From NCBI RefSeq assembly GCF_009805705.1, contig NZ_VSMB01000004.1:1-64000 (forward strand): DNA of 64,000 bases, given 5' to 3'. The position numbers were made by a program, and so were the translations under genes. The notes beneath the pieces were generated by a model that had not been told where the DNA came from, made no database searches, and saw only the letters and a list, made by a program, of their open reading frames with translations. Origin of the DNA: Ruania rhizosphaerae. GTDB lineage: Bacteria; Actinomycetota; Actinomycetes; Actinomycetales; Beutenbergiaceae. This document shows positions 53,698 through 62,816 of this stretch, piece after piece (positions within the stretch are counted from its first letter, which is position 1; the number at the start of each line of letters is the position of its first letter).

Positions 53698-56600
53698 TCA
53701 CAACCCCTGCGCGGCGCGCGCGGTGTCCGGCCGGGATTCCCGACGGCGTCCGTCGCCGTCACCGTCCACGAGCGGCAGGTGCATGGTCACCGCACGGCCG
53801 GCCTGGACGAAGATCCCTCGCCCATCCGGGAAGTCGGCGCGCTTAACGCGCCCGAAAGGCACCTTGAACAGCGTGTCGCCGTCGTAGGTGTCGGGCTTGA
53901 GCGCGATCCCCTGGCGGGGCGACTTCCACTCGCCCAGCACGCCGGAACCACCACCAGCCCGCGAGACGTCGGCCTCGCCGACCAGCAGGTGATCGCTGTT
54001 GTTCAACGCCTGCAGCATGGCGCGCACGGCGCGGTCCGCCGGACCGTCGGCCAGGTGCGGCATGTCCTCGACGACGATCATGATCCTCCCCGGGACGCTC
54101 TCGTCCGCGAGGATCTCGGTGAGCTCGGTCGCAAGCTCCTTCTCGTCGTCGGGACGGGTGGCGCTGCGCACCCAGTCCCGGAAGTCGGTGAGCTGGGCAC
54201 GCCTGCTGCCGAAGTGGAACAGCTTGACGTCCGGGTCGAACCGTTCCACCGCCATCACGAAGGCGCGTAGCGCGTTGGTCTTGCCCGACTGAGGCGGGCC
54301 GGTGATCGTGAACGAGCCGATCGGGTCGAACCCGCGCGGGGAGAGAGTGTCGTCGGCGATGCCCACGACCGGCAGGGCGTCGACGCGGTCCGGCAGGTCC
54401 TCGATGCTCAGGCGCCTCGGCAGCGACCTGATCTGCGGCGCCTCCGGCATCCCCTTCTGACGCAGCTGCTCGGCAAGTTCATCGAGTGCCTTCGTCTGCT
54501 CGGCCACATTCGTCGAGCCACCGAGCACGGCGGTCTGGACCTCGTTCTTGTCCACGACCGCTCGCCCTGGAGGTGACTGGTCGTCGAGGACGTCCTTAGG
54601 CGCCCCGAGCATGAAGTACTGGTTCGGGTCCGCCAAGCGCAGGATCACCCGGCGGGAGATGTTGGAGACCACGGCTGTCGGGACGGCCCCGCCCCGATCG
54701 GCCGTGAGCACCGCATGGACGCCGAGCGGGCGGCCCTCACCGAGGACCCGCATGAACATGCGGTAGAACGGAGCCCTCGCAGAGGAGATCTCCCACTCCT
54801 TCTTGAACTCAGGGAAGTTGTCGATGAGCAAGATGATCCGCGGCATTGACGGATCCACCATGTCGCGGTACTCGGTCAGGTTCGCGGCATTCGCGGACGA
54901 GAAGGCATCGGAGCGGCGGCTGAGTTCGGCGTCGAGGGTGCGCAGCAGACGCTGCAGGCGCTCGCCGTCGTCACCATCGATGATCGATCCCACATGCGGC
55001 AGCCGTTCCAGCACCCCGAGCGCACCCGAGGCGAAGTCGAGCCCGTACACCTGGGTGCTGCCGACGTCCGGTCGCATCCCCGCAGCGGTCGCGATCGTCT
55101 TCAGCACGGTCGACTTGCCCGCACCGGACGTTCCGAAGATCAGCAGCGAACCGTCACGGTCCGGTGCGAAGTAGACCGGGTCCTGGCGCTGGTGGGCCGG
55201 CAGGTCCGCCAGGCCGAGCAGCACCCGTCCGTCGCCCTCGGCGGGCAGGTCGCGGACGTCGACCACAGGAGCGAGATCGTCCAGCCACGGACGGCGGGGA
55301 ATCGGCAGGTTCGCAAGATCGGCTGCCCGGATGAGGGTGTTGACCACCTGCCGCTGGTCGTTGGGACCGAGATCCTCGTCGTGGGAATCCGACTCCGGAG
55401 GTCGCTCCGGTTCCCACTCGGTCGTGGATCCGAACCGCAGCTCGGCCACGCGTACCTCGGCGGAGACCACCTCGTTCTCGGTGGTCCAGCCACCGGCGTA
55501 GGCTGACTGGAACGGCACCAACCGTCCGGGGCCGGTCTTGGCGATCCCGCGCCCGGGGATCGAGGGCGGGAAGGTGGCGGCGACGGGGTCGTCCACCACG
55601 TCCTTGGAGTCCGCCTCGTCGGCCATTCGCAGGGCCACCCGCAGGTTGGTGTTGGCGCGCAGGTTGTCCTTGATCACACCGGCCGGGCGCTGCGTGGCCA
55701 TGATGAGATGGATTCCGAGTGAGCGGCCACGCTGGGCGATGTCGACGACGCCGTCGACGAACTCGGGGACCTCACCGGCAAGCGCTGCGAACTCGTCGAT
55801 CACGAGCACCAGCGCCGGTGGGCACTCCGGGTCCTGCCGCTTCTCCAGCTCCAGCAGGTCCTTGGCCTTCTTCCGGTTGAACAGGTGCTCGCGGTAGTGC
55901 AGCTCTGCCCGCAGGCTGGTCAGGGCACGTCGCACCAGGTGCTGACTCAGGTCCGTCACCAGGCCCACGCAGTGCGGCAGCTCCACGCAGTCGGCGAACG
56001 CCGACCCGCCCTTGTAGTCCACGAACAGGAACGTCACCCGATCGGGACTGTGCGCGGAGGCGATTCCCAGCACCCAGGCCTGCAGGAACTCCGACTTCCC
56101 GGCACCGGTGGTTCCGCCGACGAGAGCATGGGGCCCCTGGGTACGCAGGTCCAGCGTCATCGCGTCACTGGCACCCTGACCGATGATCGCCCGCAGATTT
56201 CCGGCCTTCTTCAGGCGCGGGCGGGGCGTGTCCGAACGGTCGATGATGGTGTTGTTCTGGCGCCAACGGTCCACCACGGCCTGCGGCTCCCGGGCCACCT
56301 CGTGCCCCACCAGGGAGAGGAACATCACCGAGTTCGGGATGTCGGAGGAGTCGTGGACGACGGTGCTCGCGTCCACCACCGGAGCGAGTCGCTTGGCAAA
56401 GGTGTGCATGTAGGCATTCGAGACCCCTTCGATGCTCACCCCCTGGTAGACCTCACCGCTGCGGACCAGGCCGACAGTCACCTTCTCGAGCCCTGCGGTC
56501 ACATCCAGATAACCGCGGCAGACGGCGGGCAGCGACTCCACGGTCGGGGAGACGAACACCGCGTGCACGCCCACGTCGGCCCCTCGTTCGAGCACCTGCA

Positions 56601-58251
56601 CCAGTCGGGCGCGGTCCACCGGTGCGTCGTTGGTGACGAAGACGACCACGTTGATCGGATGCGGGCGCTTCATCTGCTCCGCAGCGCGGCTGACGTCGCG
56701 CCCATAGTTCATCGGGGTCCACCGCTCCGCGAACGGCCCCCTCGGGTCCGGGCGCGACCCACCGCGCAGGACGTACTCCTCGAGTGAGTTCAGCAGGGCA
56801 TTCGCCGCCGGTGCCGAGTCCGCCAGCGGGAGGCTCTTGAACGGGCTCGTCTCACTGGTGGTGTGCGGGAGCCACTTGATCCACTCCAGCTCTCCGGCCC
56901 ACTCCGCGTCGGTGAACGCGACCGAGACAACCTCGTTCGGAGCGTGCAGTCCGAAGATCTGCACGGCGAGTCCGCGCATCGCGTCCGAGGCAGGCCCGGT
57001 CGGTCCTGAGACACCGATCGAACCAAGGTCACGCAAGGTGTCCATCACCGGAACGCCATCGACATAGCGGTAGCGCTCCTTCAGGCGATCGAGGCGTTCG
57101 ATGTACTCGGGCAGCCCATCCTGGGAATCACGATCGGCGATCGAGTTCCGCGACGGAGCGCCGCTGATGCCCAGCCGTAGGGCGAGGAAGTTCCAGTGCT
57201 CAGGTCTCCTGGTCCACAACAGCGGGCCGAGGCGCATCGCATGTTCGAATACCTCGGCGACCGGTGGCACCTCCTCGTTGCGTGCCCGCTCCTCCTCGGG
57301 TTTGGCCCGGTAGAAGTTCTCCTCCAGCTCCTCGAACTGCCGCTCGAACAGCATCAGTTCGTGGTTGCGCTTGTTACCGGTCTGGTTGCGTTGATTGATG
57401 TAGTTCCCGAGCGCCATCAGCGGCGTCATGATGATCAGCATCAACGCGCGGGGCCGCTCGGTGATGAAGTAGATCGAGGCGGCCATGATGATCGGTGCGA
57501 CGAGCATCACCCACGGGAAGAGCTTCTGGACTGTTTCAGTGGGCAGCCGCGGCGGCGGGAACTCTGTTCCCGGGTAGCGGACCTCCACGCGCGGGCTCCG
57601 GTTGAACAGCAGTCCCCCGCCGCGCTCGAGCACCGGGTCCTCACCCGTGCCGTCGAAGTCGCTGGCCAGGTAGAGCACCAGTGTCGTGCCGCCGATCACG
57701 AACGGCTTCCCGGGAACCAGTCGCACCCGCTGGACGAGCTCGCCATCGACCAGCACACCGTTGGCCGAGTTCAGGTCGACGAGCTCGACGTAGCCACCGA
57801 CCTCGATCCTGGCGTGCCGCTTGGAGACCATCGGGTCAGCGAGCACGATCCCGTTGCTGGGATCACGGCCGATGGAGGTGTGCCCCATCGAGAGCGGGAA
57901 TTCCTGCCCCCGCAACGGGCCGTCCGTGGCTCGCAGCACCCCGACGCTGCGAGCGCCGGCCGGGGCCGACTGCGCGGATCGCGCGCCCAGGTTGAGCACC
58001 GACGCGGCGAAGCCGGAGCCGATCGAGGCCTCCCCGATGGGCACGTCCGGCTGCAGCGGCTCGAGCCGGTCGGCCGTCGGCGGGGCGACTGCCAGCGTGA
58101 GGAGATCGTGCTCGCCGGCGATGATCGACCGAGCCGGGTCGGAGTCGGCGATGTAGCGGGCGACGTCGGCCGCGGTGGCGGTCGAATCGGCCGTCACCAC
58201 GATGTCCGCCGGGGCCAGGCCCTCGCGGTGCAGCATCAGCTTGACCTTCAC
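53698..58251 (-). CDS. FtsK/SpoIIIE-type T7SS ATPase, EssC-like with FHA domain
   Basis: 1517 residues from a GTG. The N terminus holds a ubiquitin-like/FHA-like start, then an FHA domain (about 126-175: SIGRDPSNGIVLADPMVSKR, NSANG), then two transmembrane helices (about 245-285). Three ATPase domains follow: D1 Walker A GGTTGAGKS near 710, D2 FGTSGAGKST near 1042, D3 TGPPQSGKT near 1320, the latter lacking a clean Walker B. FHA-TM-TM-three ATPases is the EssC plan of T7SSb rather than the split EccCa/EccCb of ESX. Drives secretion of the WXG100 proteins encoded downstream. Confidence 0.92.
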   Translation of the reverse strand: MKVKLMLHREGLAPADIVVTADSTATAADVARYIADSDPARSIIAGEHDLLTLAVAPPTADRLEPLQPDVPIGEASIGSGFAASVLNLGARSAQSAPAGARSVGVLRATDGPLRGQEFPLSMGHTSIGRDPSNGIVLADPMVSKRHARIEVGGYVELVDLNSANGVLVDGELVQRVRLVPGKPFVIGGTTLVLYLASDFDGTGEDPVLERGGGLLFNRSPRVEVRYPGTEFPPPRLPTETVQKLFPWVMLVAPIIMAASIYFITERPRALMLIIMTPLMALGNYINQRNQTGNKRNHELMLFERQFEELEENFYRAKPEEERARNEEVPPVAEVFEHAMRLGPLLWTRRPEHWNFLALRLGISGAPSRNSIADRDSQDGLPEYIERLDRLKERYRYVDGVPVMDTLRDLGSIGVSGPTGPASDAMRGLAVQIFGLHAPNEVVSVAFTDAEWAGELEWIKWLPHTTSETSPFKSLPLADSAPAANALLNSLEEYVLRGGSRPDPRGPFAERWTPMNYGRDVSRAAEQMKRPHPINVVVFVTNDAPVDRARLVQVLERGADVGVHAVFVSPTVESLPAVCRGYLDVTAGLEKVTVGLVRSGEVYQGVSIEGVSNAYMHTFAKRLAPVVDASTVVHDSSDIPNSVMFLSLVGHEVAREPQAVVDRWRQNNTIIDRSDTPRPRLKKAGNLRAIIGQGASDAMTLDLRTQGPHALVGGTTGAGKSEFLQAWVLGIASAHSPDRVTFLFVDYKGGSAFADCVELPHCVGLVTDLSQHLVRRALTSLRAELHYREHLFNRKKAKDLLELEKRQDPECPPALVLVIDEFAALAGEVPEFVDGVVDIAQRGRSLGIHLIMATQRPAGVIKDNLRANTNLRVALRMADEADSKDVVDDPVAATFPPSIPGRGIAKTGPGRLVPFQSAYAGGWTTENEVVSAEVRVAELRFGSTTEWEPERPPESDSHDEDLGPNDQRQVVNTLIRAADLANLPIPRRPWLDDLAPVVDVRDLPAEGDGRVLLGLADLPAHQRQDPVYFAPDRDGSLLIFGTSGAGKSTVLKTIATAAGMRPDVGSTQVYGLDFASGALGVLERLPHVGSIIDGDDGERLQRLLRTLDAELSRRSDAFSSANAANLTEYRDMVDPSMPRIILLIDNFPEFKKEWEISSARAPFYRMFMRVLGEGRPLGVHAVLTADRGGAVPTAVVSNISRRVILRLADPNQYFMLGAPKDVLDDQSPPGRAVVDKNEVQTAVLGGSTNVAEQTKALDELAEQLRQKGMPEAPQIRSLPRRLSIEDLPDRVDALPVVGIADDTLSPRGFDPIGSFTITGPPQSGKTNALRAFVMAVERFDPDVKLFHFGSRRAQLTDFRDWVRSATRPDDEKELATELTEILADESVPGRIMIVVEDMPHLADGPADRAVRAMLQALNNSDHLLVGEADVSRAGGGSGVLGEWKSPRQGIALKPDTYDGDTLFKVPFGRVKRADFPDGRGIFVQAGRAVTMHLPLVDGDGDGRRRESRPDTARAAQGL

Positions 58252-58291
58252 GAGTCAGGCCCCCTTCGTGGCAGTGCGGAGTTCGAAACCA

Positions 58292-59899
58292 TCATGCGGG
58301 AACGACCGTGGCGGTCCGTTCACCGATCCTGAGTGTGTCACCAGCGACAGCCAGCGCCGGGGTACCCGGCACGAGCTCGCGCTCGCTTCCCTGGTGCACG
58401 ATCCCGGTGCCGTTGGTCGAGTTCTGATCGATCACCTCGATCCCACCCTGGCCCGGGCGCACGAGCAGGTGCGTCTTCGAGACCGAGCGGGTGTCGTCGG
58501 GCATGGGATGCCGGTGTGCCTCCGGCGCCGTGTGCGGCGCTACCGGGTTGCGTCCGATCACCACTGGTCCCGAGAGCGGCACCACTTCGCCCGAGTCGAG
58601 CTGGAGGGCAAGGCTCGTTGCTACCCGGGGGTGCGCCGGCGCGGGTGCGGAGGGCTGCGCAGATGCCGGGTTCGCGGCAGGCTTGGGAGGTACCGGAACA
58701 TGCGAGTGCTGCGCCGCGCCGGCGCGCGCTTGAGGCGCCTGCGGCGGTGGGGCCTGCGCGGGCGATCCTGCCCTCGGCATCGGCGACTCCGCTGCGTGGG
58801 CCGCGGGAGGAGACGACGGCGGGGCCGGTGGAACCTCGGAACCGCCAACGGCCGCAGGCGTAGCGCCCCACGGCGACCCGGTCACCAGCGGTCCGCCCAC
58901 CGGTGGCGCCGGTACGTCGGGGGTGGCCGGGGACGATGCGGGAGAGCCTTGCCCGTCCGGCACCTGCTCGGGACGACCATCTGGCGACGGTGAGGCAGAG
59001 ATCTCGGAGGGGGCGCCGTCGTCGGACTCCGGCTCGGCCGGGCGCCGGTAGGCGCCGAGCACCGGGCGGCCCGGAGCCGGCTGACCCTGCTCCCCGACCG
59101 GCTGGGGGGTCTCCATCCCGGAGAGGCCGACCACAGGCCGCGGTCCCTCCCCGTGCGGGCGCGCCACCCCGAGGACGCCGGCGCTGACGCGTGCACCCGG
59201 ACGATAGGCCTGTGCGGCATCCGGGTCGACCGGAGTGGCCAGCGACGGCAGCGGTTTGGGCTGGGCGACCGGTTCCGCGGTCACGGTCTTCCGGGCGATC
59301 CGCATGCGCTTGGCGTCATAGGGCTGCAGGCCCTCGCGGACGTCCACCAGCCACAGCCGGCCCGCACGGTCGTGCCAGCCACGACCCCGCTTCTCCGGAT
59401 CGAAGAGAGGCGAGAGGAGGAACAGCAGCGGGCCGACCAGCACCACGCCGGACGCCCAGACCACGAGCACGCGCAGCAAGACTCGAAAAACACCCGGACG
59501 CTCCAGCGTGACGACGTTGATCGAGCGCAGGCCCATGATGGCCTTGCCGATGGTGATTCCTTTGCGCCCGTGGAAGACGAGCTGGACGATGCAGTAGGCC
59601 AGGCTGAGTGCGAACGAGACGGCCAGCATCACCACGGCGAGAATGAACTGGGGATGATTGGTGAAGCCGTACCAGCTGATTCGGGCGTCGAGGAACTTCA
59701 GCAGCAGCGGGAGCGTGAACACCCAGTACGGCACCTGCAGCAGCAGGTAGATCGCGGCATCGATGACCGCCGCCACGGCGCGGCGCGGGAGGGGCGCGGG
59801 CACCAGCCCCAAGGCAGCCGCGTAGTGCGGATCGGGGCGACCGGTCTCGTCCACCCCTTCGACCTGCCGGTCGTTCTCACCGACTTCCCAGATCGTCAC
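58292..59899 (-). CDS. RDD membrane protein with C-terminal FHA domain
   Basis: 535 residues from a GTG (GGGAGGAG upstream). RDD domain with three to four transmembrane helices (about 35-185; RRAVAAVIDAAIYLL, KGITIGKAIMGLRSI), a long Pro/Ala-rich linker (about 210-415), and an FHA domain at the end (VVIGRNPVAPHT, RSVSKTHLLVRP, NSTNGT). First gene of the secretion operon, 40 nt before the ATPase gene. Probably a phospho-dependent membrane organiser of the secretion complex. Confidence 0.87.
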   Translation of the reverse strand: MTIWEVGENDRQVEGVDETGRPDPHYAAALGLVPAPLPRRAVAAVIDAAIYLLLQVPYWVFTLPLLLKFLDARISWYGFTNHPQFILAVVMLAVSFALSLAYCIVQLVFHGRKGITIGKAIMGLRSINVVTLERPGVFRVLLRVLVVWASGVVLVGPLLFLLSPLFDPEKRGRGWHDRAGRLWLVDVREGLQPYDAKRMRIARKTVTAEPVAQPKPLPSLATPVDPDAAQAYRPGARVSAGVLGVARPHGEGPRPVVGLSGMETPQPVGEQGQPAPGRPVLGAYRRPAEPESDDGAPSEISASPSPDGRPEQVPDGQGSPASSPATPDVPAPPVGGPLVTGSPWGATPAAVGGSEVPPAPPSSPPAAHAAESPMPRAGSPAQAPPPQAPQARAGAAQHSHVPVPPKPAANPASAQPSAPAPAHPRVATSLALQLDSGEVVPLSGPVVIGRNPVAPHTAPEAHRHPMPDDTRSVSKTHLLVRPGQGGIEVIDQNSTNGTGIVHQGSERELVPGTPALAVAGDTLRIGERTATVVPA

Positions 59900-59983
59900 T
59901 GGGCTCCTCCCGCTCTCTCACGCACTACTCCGCCCACACCGTACCGACCTGAGGGGACACGCGGCTCTGGCAGGATCGGGGAC

Positions 59984-60907
59984 ATGTCCCCATCCGGCGA
60001 GACTCCGGCAGACCGGCCGGCCACCGCATCTGATCCCGACGGCGGTCAGGACGGCGCAGAACAGGTCACCTTCTCCGACGGGAGCTGGGCCGAGTTGAGC
60101 CGTGACGGCGAGGGCTGGACATTGCGGATCGACGATATCCGGCAGGCCCACGTGGGCCCGGTCCACCAGCCGCCGGAATTGACGTCAGTGCGGTGGATGC
60201 TGGCCGCACTGGGCGGTGCGCTCCCGGCCCGGTCCGCGCACCTGGGGGGCAGTCTGCTGACATTGCCGCGCGCGATCGCGGCCCGCCGGCCCGACGCCGA
60301 GCAGGTGGTGGTGGAGCTGGAGCCGGCGCTGGTGGCACTGGTGGAGTCGCGATTCCCACCGCCGCCCGGAGTGCGCATCGAGGTCGGTGACGCACGTTCC
60401 TGGCTGGAGACGCCGACGGCTGGTGATCTGGACGCCGTCGTGCTGGACATCTTCGCCGGGAATCGCATCCCGCCGGCGTTCACGTCCCGGGAGTGCTTCG
60501 CCGCGGCCCGGCAGGCGCTGGGGCCGGGCGGTGTGCTGGTAATCAACTCGGTGGCCGGTCCGCAGTTGGAGTTCACCCGGCGCGAGCTGGCGACGCTTCA
60601 GGACGTGTTCACCTCCGTGGCGATGATCATCCAGGGCTCAGTACTGCACGGAGCACGCTTCGGCAATGCGACGTTCATCGCCTCGGATGCACCCTTGGAT
60701 GTGGCAGGAATCCAGGCGAACCTGGCCGGCGACTCCTCCAAGGGAGTTCTGCTGACGGACCTGGACGAGATCGTGGGCGCTGCGGCTCCGGTGACCGACG
60801 CGGACGCCATGTGGTCGCCGGCACCGGACCTGCCGGACTACGAGGGTGCGCTCACAGCGATCGACGCGATGCGGGCCATGGTGCGGGAACTGAAGCCGCC
60901 GGGATGA
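59984..60907 (+). CDS. Spermidine synthase-like methyltransferase-fold protein
   Basis: 307 residues from the ATG at 59984. Rossmann fold of the PAPT type: LGGSLLTLPRAIAARRPDAE, VVVELEPALVALVE, VEVGDARSWL-like DVVLDIF (AVVLDIFAGNRIP). It lacks a clear DXXD of true aminopropyl transferases (has DIFAGNR), and homologues are often called spermidine synthase-like. Role in this genome is open. Convergent with the ABC-2 permease (9 nt apart). Confidence 0.82.
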   Translation: MSPSGETPADRPATASDPDGGQDGAEQVTFSDGSWAELSRDGEGWTLRIDDIRQAHVGPVHQPPELTSVRWMLAALGGALPARSAHLGGSLLTLPRAIAARRPDAEQVVVELEPALVALVESRFPPPPGVRIEVGDARSWLETPTAGDLDAVVLDIFAGNRIPPAFTSRECFAAARQALGPGGVLVINSVAGPQLEFTRRELATLQDVFTSVAMIIQGSVLHGARFGNATFIASDAPLDVAGIQANLAGDSSKGVLLTDLDEIVGAAAPVTDADAMWSPAPDLPDYEGALTAIDAMRAMVRELKPPG

Positions 60908-60916
60908 CGTGCCCGA

Positions 60917-61783
60917 TCACGAACTGATGTCGGCCGTGGTGAACCGGCTCCAGGCGATGGTCCCGGCGAGCAGTACCCACGCCGCCTGGACCAGCAGTCC
61001 GGGTGCGAGTGCCGCCGGGTCGACCTCGAGGCGGAGGAACTCGGCGAAGTCGATCCAATAGTGGGTGAGCAGGCCGGGGTGGATCGCTGAGAGCTGCGGC
61101 AGACTGTCCAGCACCGCGGAGACGACCGCGACGGTCACCGTCCCGGCCATGGCGGCGACCGGGGTCTCGGTGAGGGTGGACAGCAGCACACCGACCATGA
61201 CGAGGCCGCTCATCGACATGGCCACGTAGGCGGCCACGCCGAGCACCCGGAACAGACCCGCACCAGCGGTGATGGTGTCCCCGGAGAGCAGCACGAGATC
61301 GGAGATCCCGAACAACACCCAGCCGGTGATCAACCCGACGATCGCGATCGTTAGCACCGCGGCCGCGGCGAAGCACAGCGCCACGATCGCCTTGACGAGC
61401 AGGAGCCGGGTGCGCGGCACCGGCACGGTGATGAGGGACCGGAGCGTTCCGGTCGCAGCCTCCCCGGCGATCGCGTCACCGGAGACGATGCCGATGGTCA
61501 GGGGCAACAGGAACGGCAGGCAGGTGAACAGCGCCGCCACCACGAGGAAGAGCCCGTTGCCGGCGACCCGTCCGATGAACCCCGGGCCCTGGGATCCGAC
61601 GACGGTGTCCTGGGTGATGAAGATGACCACCCCGAGCAGGATCGGCACGGCCGCCAGGCCGAGCAGCAGCACCACGTTGCGGCGCCGCCCGAACACCAGG
61701 CGAAGCTCGCTGCCGAGAAGGTGACGCACTCCACCCCCGGTGCGGGGCGCCGTCGTGGGGGTGGCGGTCTCAGCGGGCGACAT
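60917..61783 (-). CDS. ABC-2 family exporter permease
   Basis: 288 residues, six transmembrane helices (VVLLLGLAAVPILLGVVIFI, FLVVAALFTCLPFLLPLTIG, and a C-terminal VQAAWVLLAGTIAWSRF). ABC-2 family with the GEAATGTLRSLITVPVPRTR coupling helix. Overlaps the ATPase gene by 14 nt. Confidence 0.87.
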   Translation of the reverse strand: MSPAETATPTTAPRTGGGVRHLLGSELRLVFGRRRNVVLLLGLAAVPILLGVVIFITQDTVVGSQGPGFIGRVAGNGLFLVVAALFTCLPFLLPLTIGIVSGDAIAGEAATGTLRSLITVPVPRTRLLLVKAIVALCFAAAAVLTIAIVGLITGWVLFGISDLVLLSGDTITAGAGLFRVLGVAAYVAMSMSGLVMVGVLLSTLTETPVAAMAGTVTVAVVSAVLDSLPQLSAIHPGLLTHYWIDFAEFLRLEVDPAALAPGLLVQAAWVLLAGTIAWSRFTTADISS

Positions 61784-62816
61784 CGAAACCCTCCCCGGTC
61801 AACCGGACGAAAACGTCCTCCAGTGTGGGAGCGCGCTCGGCCAGCCCCAGCACCGGGATGCCGGCGGTCACCAGGGCGCGCGTGACGTCCGCGGGGCTGA
61901 TCTCGCCCAGGAGCGCCTGCAACTCGGTGCCGTCGGTGACCACCTCGGTCAGCCCAAGGGTGGTGAGCACCTGCGCGGCGCCGGCCGCGTGCTCGGCATC
62001 CGTGCGCACCCACAGCTGCCGGTCTGACTGGGACGTGAGGCTGGTGCGCTCGCCCTGCAGCACCAGGCGGCCGGTACTCATGATGCCGACATGTGTGCAC
62101 ACGTTCTCTATCTCGGCGAGTAGGTGCGAGGAGACCAGCACGGTGGTGCCCGCCTCGGCGAGCTCACCGACGAGCCGGCGCACCTCCCGGGTGCCCTGGG
62201 GGTCGAGACCGTTGGTGGGCTCGTCCAGCACGAGTAGTTCCCGCGGGCGCAGCAGTGCGGCGGCCAGGCCGAGTCGTTGCTTCATCCCCAGGGAGTACTG
62301 CCGGTACTTCTTGTGCGCGGCGGCGCCGAGCCCTACGCGCTCCAGCGCCTCGTCGATCCGGCCCTTGCGGTCCGGCGGAGCCGTGGCATCGCACGCATCC
62401 AACCGCACGAGGTTCGCCCGCCCGCTCAGCCACGGATGGAAGGCTGGTCCTTCGATGAGGGCACCCACCCGGGGAAGCACGTCCGTTCCGGCGGCCGGCA
62501 TCGGCCGGCCCAGCAGCCACGCCTGACCGCTGCTCGGACCGATCAGCCCGAGCAGCATCCGGATCGTGGTGGTCTTGCCGGACCCGTTCGGTCCGAGGAA
62601 ACCGTAGACAGCTCCGCGCGGCACCTGCAGGTCGATACCGTTGACGGCCACCTGCCCGGAGCGGAAGCGCTTGGTCAGTGCCTTCGTGCGGACGGCGAGC
62701 TCGGCGCCTGCCTGATCGGCGATCTCCTCAGGCGCAGGTGTGGCACGCGGCGAGCCCGCCGCACCACCCGGGGTGGGTGAGGCGGCGGGTGAGGCAGCCG
62801 TGCGGGTGTCGGTCAC
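61770..62816 (-). CDS. ABC exporter ATP-binding protein
   Basis: 348 residues from a GTG overlapping the upstream stop (GTGA). Ala/Pro-rich N-terminal tail of about 40 residues, then Walker A GFLGPNGSGKTTT, signature YSLGMKQRLGLAAALL, Walker B LLVLDEPTNGLDP, H-loop VLVSSHLL. Pairs with the ABC-2 permease encoded next. Substrate unknown. Confidence 0.92.
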   Translation of the reverse strand: MTDTRTAASPAASPTPGGAAGSPRATPAPEEIADQAGAELAVRTKALTKRFRSGQVAVNGIDLQVPRGAVYGFLGPNGSGKTTTIRMLLGLIGPSSGQAWLLGRPMPAAGTDVLPRVGALIEGPAFHPWLSGRANLVRLDACDATAPPDRKGRIDEALERVGLGAAAHKKYRQYSLGMKQRLGLAAALLRPRELLVLDEPTNGLDPQGTREVRRLVGELAEAGTTVLVSSHLLAEIENVCTHVGIMSTGRLVLQGERTSLTSQSDRQLWVRTDAEHAAGAAQVLTTLGLTEVVTDGTELQALLGEISPADVTRALVTAGIPVLGLAERAPTLEDVFVRLTGEGFDVAR

